Positions 44,914-53,611 are shown, numbered from the stretch's first letter. The stretch is 64,000 bases of DNA from Carboxylicivirga agarovorans (GCF_050589845.1 NZ_JBNGPA010000013.1:62001-126000), one strand, 5' to 3'. Made by a program: numbers and translations. The notes: generated by a model from the letters alone, not told the origin.

Positions 44914-46447
44914 CTTGTTTATCATTATCTAATATCTTGAATTCTAGTATTCCTAGTGAGTCGGAATGTACTACTTTCAGCCCATGTGTAAATTTGAATT
45001 TCCATTTTAAAATTGTTGATGGGAATCCTTTCTTTAAATAGGCATGTACCATTGGGTGTACATTCAGGGTCAATTTTTTCATTTTCAAGTCTTGCACAGC
45101 TTTCTTTACAGCAGCCTCAATTTTTTCTGGCCAAAATAAAGATGGAACAATTGTGCCTGTTCCGTTGCAGGTTGGACATCCTTCTGTTGTTTTGATATGC
45201 ATTTCAGGTCTTACTCGTTGGCGTGTGATCTGCATTAAGCCAAATTTACTTAGTGGTAAAATATTGTGCTTAGTTCGATCTGAGGCCATGGCCTGTTTCA
45301 TTTTCTCGAATACCTTTTGTCGGTTTTCGTTGTTTTGCATGTCGATAAAATCAACAACAATGATTCCTCCCATGTCGCGTAATCGTAATTGTCTGGCTAT
45401 TTCGTCGGCAGCTGCCAGATTGACTTCTAAAGCATTGTTTTCTTGATTAGAAGCTGACTTAGAACGATTACCACTGTTAACATCAATAACATGAAGGGCT
45501 TCGGTATGCTCAATGATCAGGTAAGCACCGCTTTTAAATGATACGGTTTTACCAAAAAGAGCTTTGATCTGACGGTTTACCAAAAACTGGTCAAAAATAC
45601 CGGCTGCACCTTTGTAGTGTTTTACAATCTTTTGTCGGTCGGGGGCAATTAATCCCACGTACTCTTTAATCTCCTTACATACTTCTTCATCATTTACATA
45701 AATTGAGTTAAATGTTGGATTAAGTATGTCTCTTAATAAAGCAGTCGTTCGTCCTATCTCGCCCATTACTAAACCTGGAGCTTTCACCTCTTTAATGCGT
45801 GATGTGTGCTCTTCCCAGCGTTTTACAAGCATCCGTAATTCTTTATCTAATTCGGCTGCTTGTTTGCCTTCGGCTACGGTTCTGATTATTACACCGTAAT
45901 TTTTCGGTTTGATACTCGTCAAAAGACGCTTAAGCCTGGCTCTTTCTTCTCCTGAAGAAAGTTTTTGACTTACAGATACTTTATCAGAGAATGGCAATAG
46001 GACAATGTTTCGTCCTGCTATTGAAAGTTCTGATGTTAAACGGGGGCCTTTTGTAGAAATTGGTTCTTTAGCTACCTGAACCAATACATGTTGACCAGCT
46101 GTAAGAACTTCCGGAATAGTCCCGTTTTTATTAATGTCGGGTTCCGGTTTAAGCTTGTGCAAAGACACAACTCCTTTCTTAGCTTGTGCAATGTTCAGGA
46201 ATTTTTGCAGGGAACGAAATTGGGGTCCAAGATCTAGATAATGTAAAAAAGCATCTTTCTCGTATCCTACATCAATAAATGCTGCATTTAATCCTGGCAT
46301 TATTTTTTTAACTCTTCCGAGGTAAATATCGCCAACAGCAAATTGAACATTACTGGTTTCCTTTCGGAGTTCAACTAAGCGCTTATCTTCCATTAGTGCT
46401 AATGAAAGATGATCAGGAGTGACATCTACAAACAGTTCTGCATTCAC
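44897..46447 (-). CDS. rng: Ribonuclease G (Rne/Rng family)
   Basis: 516 residues, RNase G size. S1-like RNA-binding start (VGDIYLGRVKKIMPGLNAAFIDVGYEKDAFL), 5'-sensor and DNase-I-like core with IIVVDFIDMQ (Asp ligands for Mg2+), and the zinc-link CPTCNGTG. It cuts single-stranded AU-rich RNA, acting in mRNA decay and 16S rRNA maturation. No RNase E-style C-terminal scaffold is present. It sits beside the HU gene, a frequent Bacteroidota order. Confidence 0.93.
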   Translation of the reverse strand: MNAELFVDVTPDHLSLALMEDKRLVELRKETSNVQFAVGDIYLGRVKKIMPGLNAAFIDVGYEKDAFLHYLDLGPQFRSLQKFLNIAQAKKGVVSLHKLKPEPDINKNGTIPEVLTAGQHVLVQVAKEPISTKGPRLTSELSIAGRNIVLLPFSDKVSVSQKLSSGEERARLKRLLTSIKPKNYGVIIRTVAEGKQAAELDKELRMLVKRWEEHTSRIKEVKAPGLVMGEIGRTTALLRDILNPTFNSIYVNDEEVCKEIKEYVGLIAPDRQKIVKHYKGAAGIFDQFLVNRQIKALFGKTVSFKSGAYLIIEHTEALHVIDVNSGNRSKSASNQENNALEVNLAAADEIARQLRLRDMGGIIVVDFIDMQNNENRQKVFEKMKQAMASDRTKHNILPLSKFGLMQITRQRVRPEMHIKTTEGCPTCNGTGTIVPSLFWPEKIEAAVKKAVQDLKMKKLTLNVHPMVHAYLKKGFPSTILKWKFKFTHGLKVVHSDSLGILEFKILDNDKQEVDLS

Positions 46448-46497
46448 TATATGATCGCAATTTTATTTCAAAGAACGTTGTATATAAATACAAACAA

Positions 46498-46526
46498 CAA
46501 ACAGAAAGTATAGTACTTTCTGTTTG
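46498..46526 (-). terminator. Hairpin between the 30-codon gene and rng
   Basis: Perfect 13-bp arms CAAACAGAAAGTA / TACTTTCTGTTTG around TAG. On the minus strand it follows the 30-codon gene and precedes rng by ~50 bp; the trailing T-run is broken by G, so it may be an attenuator or processing site rather than a full terminator. Confidence 0.55.
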
Positions 46527-46551
46527 TAAATTTTTTAAGACCTAAAGAAGA

Positions 46552-46644
46552 TTACTTCTTCTTCTTATGACGATTTTTTCTTAATCTTTTCTTACGCTTG
46601 TGCGTAGCCATCTTATGTCTTTTCCTCTTTTTTCCACTTGGCAT
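46552..46644 (-). CDS. 30-residue Lys/Arg-rich ribosome-associated-type protein (AURKAIP1/COX24-like)
   Basis: A 30-codon gene, ATG at 46644 and TAA at 46552. The protein starts MPSGKKRKRHKMATH and continues as almost pure Lys/Arg/His (KRKKRLRKNRHKKKK). This matches the tiny basic protein that Bacteroidota carry near HU and that databases place in the AURKAIP1/COX24 domain family; mitochondrial relatives are part of the small ribosomal subunit. The bacterial protein is therefore likely a small-subunit ribosomal component, which is inference. It is 25 bp after the HU stop on the same strand. Confidence 0.8.
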   Translation of the reverse strand: MPSGKKRKRHKMATHKRKKRLRKNRHKKKK

Positions 46645-46669
46645 GGCTCAACGTTTTAAATGGTTATAA

Positions 46670-46954
46670 TTATTTTACGTTATTCTTAACTTTTGTTACA
46701 AAGCTCTTAGAAGGCTTGAACGAAGGAATGTAGTGAGCAGGAATAATGATAGTTGTGTTTTTAGAGATGTTACGAGCAGTTTTCTCTGCACGTTCTTTAA
46801 CTACGAAAGAACCAAAACCTCTTAAATACACATTCTTACCTTTAACCAAAGAACCTTTGATAGTATCCATAAAAGCCTCAACAGTCTTCTGAACTGTAAC
46901 TTTTTCAATTCCAGTATTTTTTGAAATTTCGTTTACGATATCAGCCTTTGTCAT
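46670..46954 (-). CDS. HU/IHF-family DNA-binding protein
   Basis: 94 residues. The DNABII pattern is plain: MTKADIVNEISKNTGIEKVTVQKTVEAFM, then NVYLRGFGSFVVKERAEKTARN and IIPAHYIPSFKPSKSF (the DNA-bending beta arm lies between). It bends and packs DNA as a dimer. Bacteroidota usually carry several; this is the copy linked to rng and mutY. A divergent promoter pair separates it from mutY. Confidence 0.93.
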   Translation of the reverse strand: MTKADIVNEISKNTGIEKVTVQKTVEAFMDTIKGSLVKGKNVYLRGFGSFVVKERAEKTARNISKNTTIIIPAHYIPSFKPSKSFVTKVKNNVK

Positions 46955-47013
46955 TTTTTCTTAAAATTATTTAATTATCAATTATTTACAGTCTTTTTCT
47001 AAAAATCAGATTG

Positions 47014-47021
47014 CAAAGATA
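47014..47021 (-). promoter_or_regulatory. HU gene promoter (-7 box TATCTTTG)
   Basis: Perfect -7 box on the minus strand, 60 bp before the HU ATG; the mutY promoter box faces the other way 33 bp away. Confidence 0.65.
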
Positions 47022-47053
47022 AATGAAATCTCAATAAAAAAAAACAAATGGTT

Positions 47054-47061
47054 TATTTTTG
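47054..47061 (+). promoter_or_regulatory. mutY promoter (-7 box TATTTTTG)
   Basis: TAnnTTTG match 15 bp before the mutY ATG at 47077; the mRNA leader would be very short. Confidence 0.55.
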
Positions 47062-47076
47062 CATAAAATTTTAATA

Positions 47077-48111
47077 ATGACTGATTTCGCCATAAAATTA
47101 CAGGAGTGGTATAATACTAATAAAAGAATGCTTCCCTGGAGAGCCTCTAAAGATCCATATAAAGTATGGCTGTCTGAGATAATCATGCAGCAGACACAAG
47201 TGGTTCAGGGTGAAGCGTATTACCTTAAGTTTGTCGAAAATTTTCCAACTGTGAATGATCTTGCTAAGGCTACGGAACAACAGGTCTTAAAGCTTTGGCA
47301 AGGGCTTGGTTATTATTCAAGAGCGCGTAATTTACATGCGGCCGCTAAATCAATTGTATTGGAATACGGTGGAAGGTTTCCAAATACCTTTGTGGATATA
47401 TTAAAGTTAAAAGGTGTTGGGCCTTATACTGCTGCCGCAATTAGCTCAATTTGTTTCAATGAACCAAAAGCCGTTGTTGATGGCAATGTATATAGGTTTA
47501 TATCGCGAATAAAAGGAGTTGCTACGCCCATTGATACAACCGCAGGGAAAAAGGAATTTGCTCTTTTAGCAGATGAATTGCTCGATGTAAAAAATCCAGG
47601 TGATCACAATCAGGCAATGATGGAGTATGGCGCCTTGGTTTGCAGACCTGCCGCGCCTGCATGTGAGAGCTGCATTTTTACAAGCGATTGCTATGCCTAT
47701 ATAAAAAGAGAAATCGACTCTTTACCTGTTAAATCCAAAAAAATTAAACAGCGCCCGCGCTTTTTTCACTACTTTCTTATTCAGGATGAAACTAAAATTT
47801 ATCTTGAACAACGTTCGGGAAATGATATATGGAAGAATCTTTATCAATTACCTTTGCTGGAAACTGGAGAGAAAGGGCTTTCAAATGGCTTTAAGAAAGA
47901 TTACAAAGGGAAATTTTCAATGATAAATCAGCGAAAACATATTTTGAGCCATCAGGTTATATATGCGTCTTTTTATCTGGCTGATAAATCATTGGCAAGT
48001 CACTTTCAAGAGCCCCTGATTGTTGCAGAAACCAACGACTTGCCTGATTATCCGTTTTCGCAACTGGTGGCGAATTTTCTTCGTGAAAAAATGAAGGTTC
48101 AGGAGGATTAA
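47077..48111 (+). CDS. mutY: A/G-specific adenine glycosylase
   Basis: 344 residues from the ATG at 47077 (the frame to 47059 starts only with TTG and overlaps the promoter). Helix-hairpin-helix region LKGVGPYTAAAI with the catalytic Asp downstream (VVDGNVYRF), the 4Fe-4S loop CRPAAPACESCIFTSDC (C-x6-C-x2-C-x5-C), and a C-terminal NUDIX-like domain that reads 8-oxoG. It removes adenine paired with 8-oxoguanine. First gene of the run mutY-ssb-gldE-gldD, although it has its own promoter. Confidence 0.95.
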   Translation: MTDFAIKLQEWYNTNKRMLPWRASKDPYKVWLSEIIMQQTQVVQGEAYYLKFVENFPTVNDLAKATEQQVLKLWQGLGYYSRARNLHAAAKSIVLEYGGRFPNTFVDILKLKGVGPYTAAAISSICFNEPKAVVDGNVYRFISRIKGVATPIDTTAGKKEFALLADELLDVKNPGDHNQAMMEYGALVCRPAAPACESCIFTSDCYAYIKREIDSLPVKSKKIKQRPRFFHYFLIQDETKIYLEQRSGNDIWKNLYQLPLLETGEKGLSNGFKKDYKGKFSMINQRKHILSHQVIYASFYLADKSLASHFQEPLIVAETNDLPDYPFSQLVANFLREKMKVQED

Positions 48112-48176
48112 ACTACATTTGTTTTAAATTTAAAGTTTTGTATTTTTAAATTCGTTAAACAATAAACAAAATAACC

Positions 48177-48650
48177 ATGTCGGTGAACAAAGTAATTTTA
48201 GTTGGTAATGTCGGTAAAGACCCGGAAGTGAGGTATTTGGATAATGATGTTGCGGTTGCAAATTTCTCTATAGCAACAACCGAGCGCGGGTATACATCAC
48301 GTGATGGACAAACTGTACCCGATCGAACCGAATGGCACAATATAGTTGCCTGGCGTGGCTTGGCAAAAGTTGTAGAGAATTACGTAAAGAAAGGAACTCA
48401 GCTGTTTATCGAAGGTAAAATCAGAACGCGCTCATACGATGATAAAGATGGTAATAAGCGATATATAACCGAAGTTTATGCGGATAACCTTCAGTTGCTA
48501 GGCCGTAGATCTGACAATCCGGCATCTTCTGAATCCCCGGGAGGTATGACTTCACCCCAGCAACAGCCTGTTCAAAATACACCAACAAATAGTCCCGCTC
48601 AGGAAGACACCTTCCTAGGTAATGATGAAACGGATGATCTGCCGTTTTAA
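48177..48650 (+). CDS. ssb: Single-stranded DNA-binding protein
   Basis: 157 residues. OB fold at the N-terminus (NKVILVGNVGKDPEVRYLDND, ERGYTSRDGQTVPDRTEWHN), a Pro/Gln/Ser-rich linker, and the acidic C-terminal tail DDLPF that binds partner proteins. It coats single-stranded DNA in replication and repair. It is 65 bp after mutY and 23 bp before gldE. Confidence 0.95.
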   Translation: MSVNKVILVGNVGKDPEVRYLDNDVAVANFSIATTERGYTSRDGQTVPDRTEWHNIVAWRGLAKVVENYVKKGTQLFIEGKIRTRSYDDKDGNKRYITEVYADNLQLLGRRSDNPASSESPGGMTSPQQQPVQNTPTNSPAQEDTFLGNDETDDLPF

Positions 48651-48673
48651 TGTTTTAAATTAAACGAATTTAC

Positions 48674-49996
48674 TTGGAAACTGATAGTATTAGCTCTTTA
48701 TTTTCTTCCGGTTGGCAAGTGCTGGATTTTTTACCTTTCACACTTGGAACTTTAATAACCATTTTAATTAATGTGTGCCTGTTGTTGTTATCAGCGCTTA
48801 TTTCCGGTTCCGAAGTGGCATATTTTTCGTTTGAGCCGAAAGATATGCAATACCTAAGAGATAATGAGACTAAGCGTAATAGGTTGGTGTTGAGGCATCT
48901 TGAGGATAAAGAGTTGTTGTTAGCTACTATTTTGATCAGTAACAACTTTGTTAATGTTGCAATCGTAATTTTAACCTCTTTTATTACTGCTGCCATCGTT
49001 GATTTTGGAGAAGCCGGAACTCTTAAATTTCTCTTTGAAATTATTTTTATTACTGGTATTATCCTGTTTTTTGGAGAGATTCTGCCAAAGGTATACGCTT
49101 CTCAGTCGCCACGGAAGTTCGCGGGTTTTATGGCTTATCCATTATTGGTATTCACAAAAGTACTTAAGCCGCTGAGCTTAATCTTAACAAAGTCAACCAA
49201 TGTTGTCAACCGGCGGATTGCTAAAAAGGTAAGAAACCTATCGATGGATGATATCTCGCACGCTTTGGAATTGACCGGTAGTGATATTTCAGAAGAAAAA
49301 GATATTCTGGAAGGCATTGTTAAGTTTGGAAATATAGATGTTTCAGAGATCATGACCGCTCGTGTTGACGTGATTGATGTGGAGATAAAAAGTAACTACA
49401 ATAAAGTACTTCAGGTAATTATAGATTCCGGTTTTTCTCGTATTCCTGTATTTGAAGAAACCCCGGACAATGTGAAAGGTATTTTATATGTTAAAGACCT
49501 GCTTGCACATCTTAACGAGGAGGCTGGATTTGAGTGGCAGTCTCTCATTAGAAAAGCATACTATGTGCCTGAAACAAAGATGATCAATGATCTCCTGGAA
49601 GAGTTTCAGGCTGAAAAAATACACATGGCTATTGTCGTTGATGAGTATGGTGGTACAATGGGAATTGTTACTCTTGAAGATGTTTTAGAAGAGATAGTTG
49701 GTGATATTAGCGATGAACTTGACGATGAAGAAGAGTTCTTCTCAAAAATGCCAGATGGAACGATTGTGTTTGAGGCAAAAATATTATTAAACGATTTTCA
49801 TAAAATTACAGATACTGAAGAAGAAATATTCAATGATGTGCGAGGGGAGGCTGAAACATTGGCTGGTTTGATACTGGAGCTCGAAGGGCAGATTCCGCAA
49901 AAAAACGATGTTGTTGAGTATGGAAAGTGTAAATTTACCATAGTGGCAGCTGATAACAGACGTATTAAAAAGGTGAAGTTTGAATTTAAAAAGTAG
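48674..49996 (+). CDS. gldE: Gliding motility-associated protein GldE (CNNM/CorC type)
   Basis: 440 residues. It begins with a TTG codon at 48674; no ATG or GTG fits, and the first TM helix (TLGTLITILINVCLLLLSAL) starts soon after, so TTG is the likely start. DUF21 membrane domain (~25-205, GSEVAYFSFEPKDMQ), a CBS pair (~215-335, MTARVDVIDVEI, IVVDEYGGTMGIVTLEDVLEEIVGD) and a CorC/HlyC C-terminal domain. GldE is needed for gliding in Flavobacterium by supporting GldD; in non-gliding species the pair is still common. Overlaps nothing; 3 bp before gldD. Confidence 0.93.
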   Translation: METDSISSLFSSGWQVLDFLPFTLGTLITILINVCLLLLSALISGSEVAYFSFEPKDMQYLRDNETKRNRLVLRHLEDKELLLATILISNNFVNVAIVILTSFITAAIVDFGEAGTLKFLFEIIFITGIILFFGEILPKVYASQSPRKFAGFMAYPLLVFTKVLKPLSLILTKSTNVVNRRIAKKVRNLSMDDISHALELTGSDISEEKDILEGIVKFGNIDVSEIMTARVDVIDVEIKSNYNKVLQVIIDSGFSRIPVFEETPDNVKGILYVKDLLAHLNEEAGFEWQSLIRKAYYVPETKMINDLLEEFQAEKIHMAIVVDEYGGTMGIVTLEDVLEEIVGDISDELDDEEEFFSKMPDGTIVFEAKILLNDFHKITDTEEEIFNDVRGEAETLAGLILELEGQIPQKNDVVEYGKCKFTIVAADNRRIKKVKFEFKK

Positions 49997-49999
49997 GGT

Positions 50000-50578
50000 A
50001 TGACAAAACGGTTAATAGGTTTAGTTTTATTGGCTTTTGTTTTATTGGGATTTGAGTCATGTAAGCAACATCACACGCCAAAACCACGTGGATATTTCAG
50101 GATTAGTTTTCCTGAAAAAGAATATGTATTGTTTGATGGATCACATCCTTATCAATTCGAATATCCTAAATATGCAAAAGTGGTACCCGATACGAGTGTC
50201 AATGCAGAAACATTCTGGGTGAACATACACTTTAAGGAATTAAACGGACAGATTCATATAAGCTATAAAAAGATTGAGGATAATTTCAATCAATTGATGG
50301 AGGACAGTAGAAAACTCGCATATAAACATACCATTAAAGCTGATGCTATTAATGAGAGAATGTTTTACGATGAGATCAATGGAGTTACAGGTGTGTTGTA
50401 CGAGATAAAGGGCGATGCGGCTTCTCCAATGCAATTTTTTGCCACCGATAGCCTGAATCATTTTATTCGGGGCTCATTGTACTTTAATGCTATCCCCAAT
50501 CAGGATAGTTTAGCACCCGTTATAAACTTCGTACATCAGGATGTTATTCAACTGATGGAAACACTTCGTTGGAAATAA
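50000..50578 (+). CDS. gldD: Gliding motility lipoprotein GldD
   Basis: 192 residues. Lipoprotein signal with Cys at FESC (residue 21), then the GldD pattern PRGYFRISFPEKEYVLFDG and YPKYAKVVPD. GldD is a periplasmic or outer-membrane lipoprotein partner of GldE. The 3-bp gap to gldE and the conserved order support the call. The exact job is unknown, and presence of the pair does not by itself prove gliding. Confidence 0.93.
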   Translation: MTKRLIGLVLLAFVLLGFESCKQHHTPKPRGYFRISFPEKEYVLFDGSHPYQFEYPKYAKVVPDTSVNAETFWVNIHFKELNGQIHISYKKIEDNFNQLMEDSRKLAYKHTIKADAINERMFYDEINGVTGVLYEIKGDAASPMQFFATDSLNHFIRGSLYFNAIPNQDSLAPVINFVHQDVIQLMETLRWK

Positions 50579-50583
50579 CAGAT

Positions 50584-51207
50584 ATGCCGCTGCGTCAAAT
50601 TATACAAGTGTCAGACTCACATAAGGTTGCCATCTGGAAGATTGATGAGTCAAGTGATGAGCTCCTATCTGTACTTGATATTTCAGAATCCGATAAACTG
50701 CGATTAGGCACTTTTAAACTTGAACGTCGTAAAAAAGAATGGCTTGCAGCGCGTTTGCTATTGCAGAAAATGCTGGGAAAATATCCGGAGATTCTTTACG
50801 GAGGTAATGGCAAACCCCAATTGGCCTGTGAAAGCAGCTACATTAGCATTAGTCATACTGCAAGTTACGCGGCTATTAGTGTTTCGGATAAACCGACTGC
50901 TCTGGATATTGAAATTTGCTCAGAAAGGGTTGAAAAGGTCGCTGACAGGTTCGTACATAATTCGGAGTGGGAGTATATTGACAAAGATGAACAATCGCAA
51001 TATTGTACTGTATTGTGGTGTGCCAAGGAAGCCATGTATAAGCACTTTGATGTTTTCGGAGTTGAATTTAAGGAGCAGTTTATAGTGATGCCTTTTGATT
51101 TAAAAAATGAAGGAAGGTTGCAAAGTGAATTTATAAATGAAGGTATAATTCAGAAGTTGGCATTAAACTTTTTGATCAATGAGGATTTTACATTGGTTTA
51201 CTGTTAA
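50584..51207 (+). CDS. 4'-phosphopantetheinyl transferase (Sfp/AcpT superfamily)
   Basis: 207 residues from the ATG at 50584 (5 bp after gldD); the frame extends to a TTG at 50569. The transferase signatures are ALDIEICSERVEKV (Mg2+-binding DxE) and WCAKEAMYK (WxxKEA). It moves 4'-phosphopantetheine from CoA to a carrier protein Ser. No ACP or polyketide gene is adjacent, but this PPTase is often found at this gldD position. Fatty-acid or secondary carrier proteins are possible targets. Confidence 0.88.
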   Translation: MPLRQIIQVSDSHKVAIWKIDESSDELLSVLDISESDKLRLGTFKLERRKKEWLAARLLLQKMLGKYPEILYGGNGKPQLACESSYISISHTASYAAISVSDKPTALDIEICSERVEKVADRFVHNSEWEYIDKDEQSQYCTVLWCAKEAMYKHFDVFGVEFKEQFIVMPFDLKNEGRLQSEFINEGIIQKLALNFLINEDFTLVYC

Positions 51208-51218
51208 AAGGAGCAAAA

Positions 51219-51956
51219 ATGATATATAATCAGATTCTTTCACGATATCATAAAAACGAAAAACAGCTGGCTTTTTTAATTGATCCGGATAAATTTGATC
51301 TGGGTAATATGGAGCGGTTAAAGGCTATTTTAATGCAGACGACACCTGATTTGCTTCTTGTTGGAGGTAGCCTTGTTAGTATTGATACATCTGATTTTGT
51401 AAGGGAATTGAAGGCTGTTGTTAATATGCCGGTTGTACTTTATCCAGGCTCATCAATTCAGTTGTGCAATGAAATTGATGCAGTACTATTTCTATCATTG
51501 ATTTCAGGTCGTAATCCAGAGTTTCTTATCAGCCACCATGTGGTAGCAGCTCCTCAGATAAAGGCCAATAATATTGAGGCAATCTCAACAGGCTATATAT
51601 TAGTCGATGGTGGTTCTAATACCTCTGTTCAATATATCAGTCAAACCATTCCTGTGCCTTCTGATAAATGCGATATTGCTGTAGCAACAGCATTAGCCGG
51701 ACAATATTTGGGAATGAAACTGATATACATGGATGCTGGAAGTGGTGCAAAAATTCCCGTTTCAGCAGAAATGATACAGGCTGTAAAGTCATCTTTAGAT
51801 GTCCCTTTGATGATTGGTGGTGGAATAAGAAGTGTTGAGGCTGTTAAAAAAGCCTGTAAAGCCGGTGCTGATATAGTAGTTGTAGGCAATGTACTTGAGC
51901 AGGATATATCATTATTAACCGACTTTTATAAGGCTGTTAAATCTTTTGATCAATAA
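51219..51956 (+). CDS. PcrB-type geranylgeranyl/heptaprenylglyceryl phosphate synthase
   Basis: 245 residues, TIM-barrel: FLIDPDKFDL, GGSLVSI, VVLYPGSS, FLSLISGRNPEFLISHHV, ILVDGGSNTSVQ, YMDAGSGAKIPVS and MIGGGIRS are the family's phosphate- and prenyl-binding loops. It joins sn-glycerol-1-phosphate to a prenyl diphosphate, the first step of archaeal-type ether lipids. Bacteroidota members are known; their lipid product is not settled. It is the last gene of the gldE-gldD-PPTase run (11-bp gap). No glycerol-1-phosphate dehydrogenase is in the window. Confidence 0.9.
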   Translation: MIYNQILSRYHKNEKQLAFLIDPDKFDLGNMERLKAILMQTTPDLLLVGGSLVSIDTSDFVRELKAVVNMPVVLYPGSSIQLCNEIDAVLFLSLISGRNPEFLISHHVVAAPQIKANNIEAISTGYILVDGGSNTSVQYISQTIPVPSDKCDIAVATALAGQYLGMKLIYMDAGSGAKIPVSAEMIQAVKSSLDVPLMIGGGIRSVEAVKKACKAGADIVVVGNVLEQDISLLTDFYKAVKSFDQ

Positions 51957-51969
51957 TGGTCATATGGAT

Positions 51970-53583
51970 TTAATAAGTAATTCCATGCAATGGTTCACCT
52001 TCACATCCGTTTGGAAATGGTATTTCCAGAAAAGAAGAGATGGTAGGGGCAAAATGAATCATTGAAACGTTCTGATATACATTCTTAGGATTTACTTTCC
52101 AGCCATAAAAAATTAAAGGCAGGTGTGTTGAATTCCAGTTTCTGTTTACTTTTCGGCCATCACCAAACTCTTCAGTCCACCCCGGACTTATCTTAACCAC
52201 AATATCTCCTGAGCGATGAGGGTGGTAGTTGTATTGCATATTTCGCACTGATGCCAGGTTTGAGGTCGCAATTTTTATCTCTGAGATCGGCATGGCAAAG
52301 GCAACGCCTTCCATGTCACTAATAAAACTCGCGGCTTCTTCTTTTATTTTCTCCAGGTCTACGCCTCTTTCATTTATTAATTCATGATTAAGATACATAT
52401 GTCCATCGTGATAGGCCATGATCCATTTGCCCTGTCCATATTTGGCCATAAGGAATAAATTGGTTAAAGATGAGGCTTTCTGGCCACTGAAAACGCCTGT
52501 TGGAATTCCATGTCTGGTATTCTCTTCAATAGGACGATGGGGAGTGGAGACTGATGTTAAGGCTATCAATGTGTTTTCCAGTCCTACTTCTTTATCTATT
52601 GTTTTTAGCAAATCAGCGATCTCCAGGTCAAGTCTCAGGATCATATCTTCTATCTCGGCATTAAAAGCTCCATGTGCCCCTCCGTGAACTGGTCTTGTGG
52701 AAAAGTTTATGGTGAGTACATCAGGTTCGTCATCTTTACCGTATTCTTCATGGATGATTTTTGCCATGGCAAAGTCACGGATAATTTTATTGCCGTAAGG
52801 TGAGTGGATAACAGGAATGTAGGCTCCTGCTCCCTCCTGCAGTACGAGCGAATACATGAAGTCGGTGGATGCTTCCCGTTGTTCGCTAAAAAATCTCATC
52901 TGATAATATTGGCTTAAATCGTTTAAAGGGCCCCAGCCACGTGTACTGTATGTCTCAAGAAAGTCTTTCTTATTGAATTGATTCACCCATTCGGGTAAGG
53001 AGTCTGTGCTATCGTTATGATTGATCGCGATAAATTGCCCGGTGTTGTCGTCAATTTTGTATATCGCATCAGGTGTATGCCCTCCACACCAAATGCTATG
53101 TTGCTCATTGCGGCCAATGGCTGACACCTTTGACCGGCCATTATTTGTCCACTTTAGCTCGTCAGTAAATGATGAACTTAGTACTCTGTCTGCGCTAGGA
53201 TGCTTTTCATATTCATCATTGTTCAAGATAAGATCCCCGTAAAGGGCATGCACTTCCTTGTTTCTTACTCTATCATACCACCAGTCAGAAACTATTCCGT
53301 GAGTTGAAGGGTAAGTTCCGGTCACCAGGGATGTCAGATTGGAGCCGTAGTATGCTGAACCAGCCGGGTAAGATGCGTTGCGATAAAATGTACCACCATA
53401 TATTAAGCGGTTAAAACCATTATCTGAAAACTGATTTCTGAAAGTAATTATTTGGTTGGTGCTTAATTGGTCAATTAAAATTAACACAACAAGTTTAGGA
53501 CGTTGTGAAGGTAGTTTTTGTGCAAATGAAAGTTGAACGGCACTTAGAAGTGCTATTATAAAAACAATAAACTTTTTAACCAT
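51970..53583 (-). CDS. Alkaline phosphatase-superfamily protein, probably inactive
   Basis: 537 residues from the ATG at 53583 (MVKKFIVFIIALLSAVQLSFAQ, a signal peptide). The fold of the PafA/nucleotide-pyrophosphatase family is clear (LVVLILIDQLSTNQI, GTYPSTHGIVSDWWYD, EIEDMILRLDLEIADLL, STHLPLIFYGW). But usual zinc ligands seem lost: the place of the SSTDYxGH motif reads FSTRPVHGGAH, that of the ADHG motif reads ALTSVSTPH, and the KDR region reads GRNEQHS. The first Asp and last His remain. So it is likely exported but catalytically dead, or uses a new site. It lies 49 nt after DUF190, same strand. Confidence 0.75.
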   Translation of the reverse strand: MVKKFIVFIIALLSAVQLSFAQKLPSQRPKLVVLILIDQLSTNQIITFRNQFSDNGFNRLIYGGTFYRNASYPAGSAYYGSNLTSLVTGTYPSTHGIVSDWWYDRVRNKEVHALYGDLILNNDEYEKHPSADRVLSSSFTDELKWTNNGRSKVSAIGRNEQHSIWCGGHTPDAIYKIDDNTGQFIAINHNDSTDSLPEWVNQFNKKDFLETYSTRGWGPLNDLSQYYQMRFFSEQREASTDFMYSLVLQEGAGAYIPVIHSPYGNKIIRDFAMAKIIHEEYGKDDEPDVLTINFSTRPVHGGAHGAFNAEIEDMILRLDLEIADLLKTIDKEVGLENTLIALTSVSTPHRPIEENTRHGIPTGVFSGQKASSLTNLFLMAKYGQGKWIMAYHDGHMYLNHELINERGVDLEKIKEEAASFISDMEGVAFAMPISEIKIATSNLASVRNMQYNYHPHRSGDIVVKISPGWTEEFGDGRKVNRNWNSTHLPLIFYGWKVNPKNVYQNVSMIHFAPTISSFLEIPFPNGCEGEPLHGITY

Positions 53584-53603
53584 TGTAGTAGAAATATGAT
53601 CGC

Positions 53604-53611
53604 CAAATATA
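53604..53611 (-). promoter_or_regulatory. Candidate promoter (-7 box TATATTTG) for the phosphatase-like gene
   Basis: TAnnTTTG on the minus strand 21 bp before the ATG at 53583. No clear -33 TTG. It may give this gene its own start inside the gap after DUF190. Confidence 0.4.

Noticed and set aside
53021..53242. Antisense frames inside long genes (for example within the phosphatase-like, tkt, dsbD and EF-G2 genes)
   Set aside because: They mirror codon bias of the true gene on the other strand and have no start context or motif.
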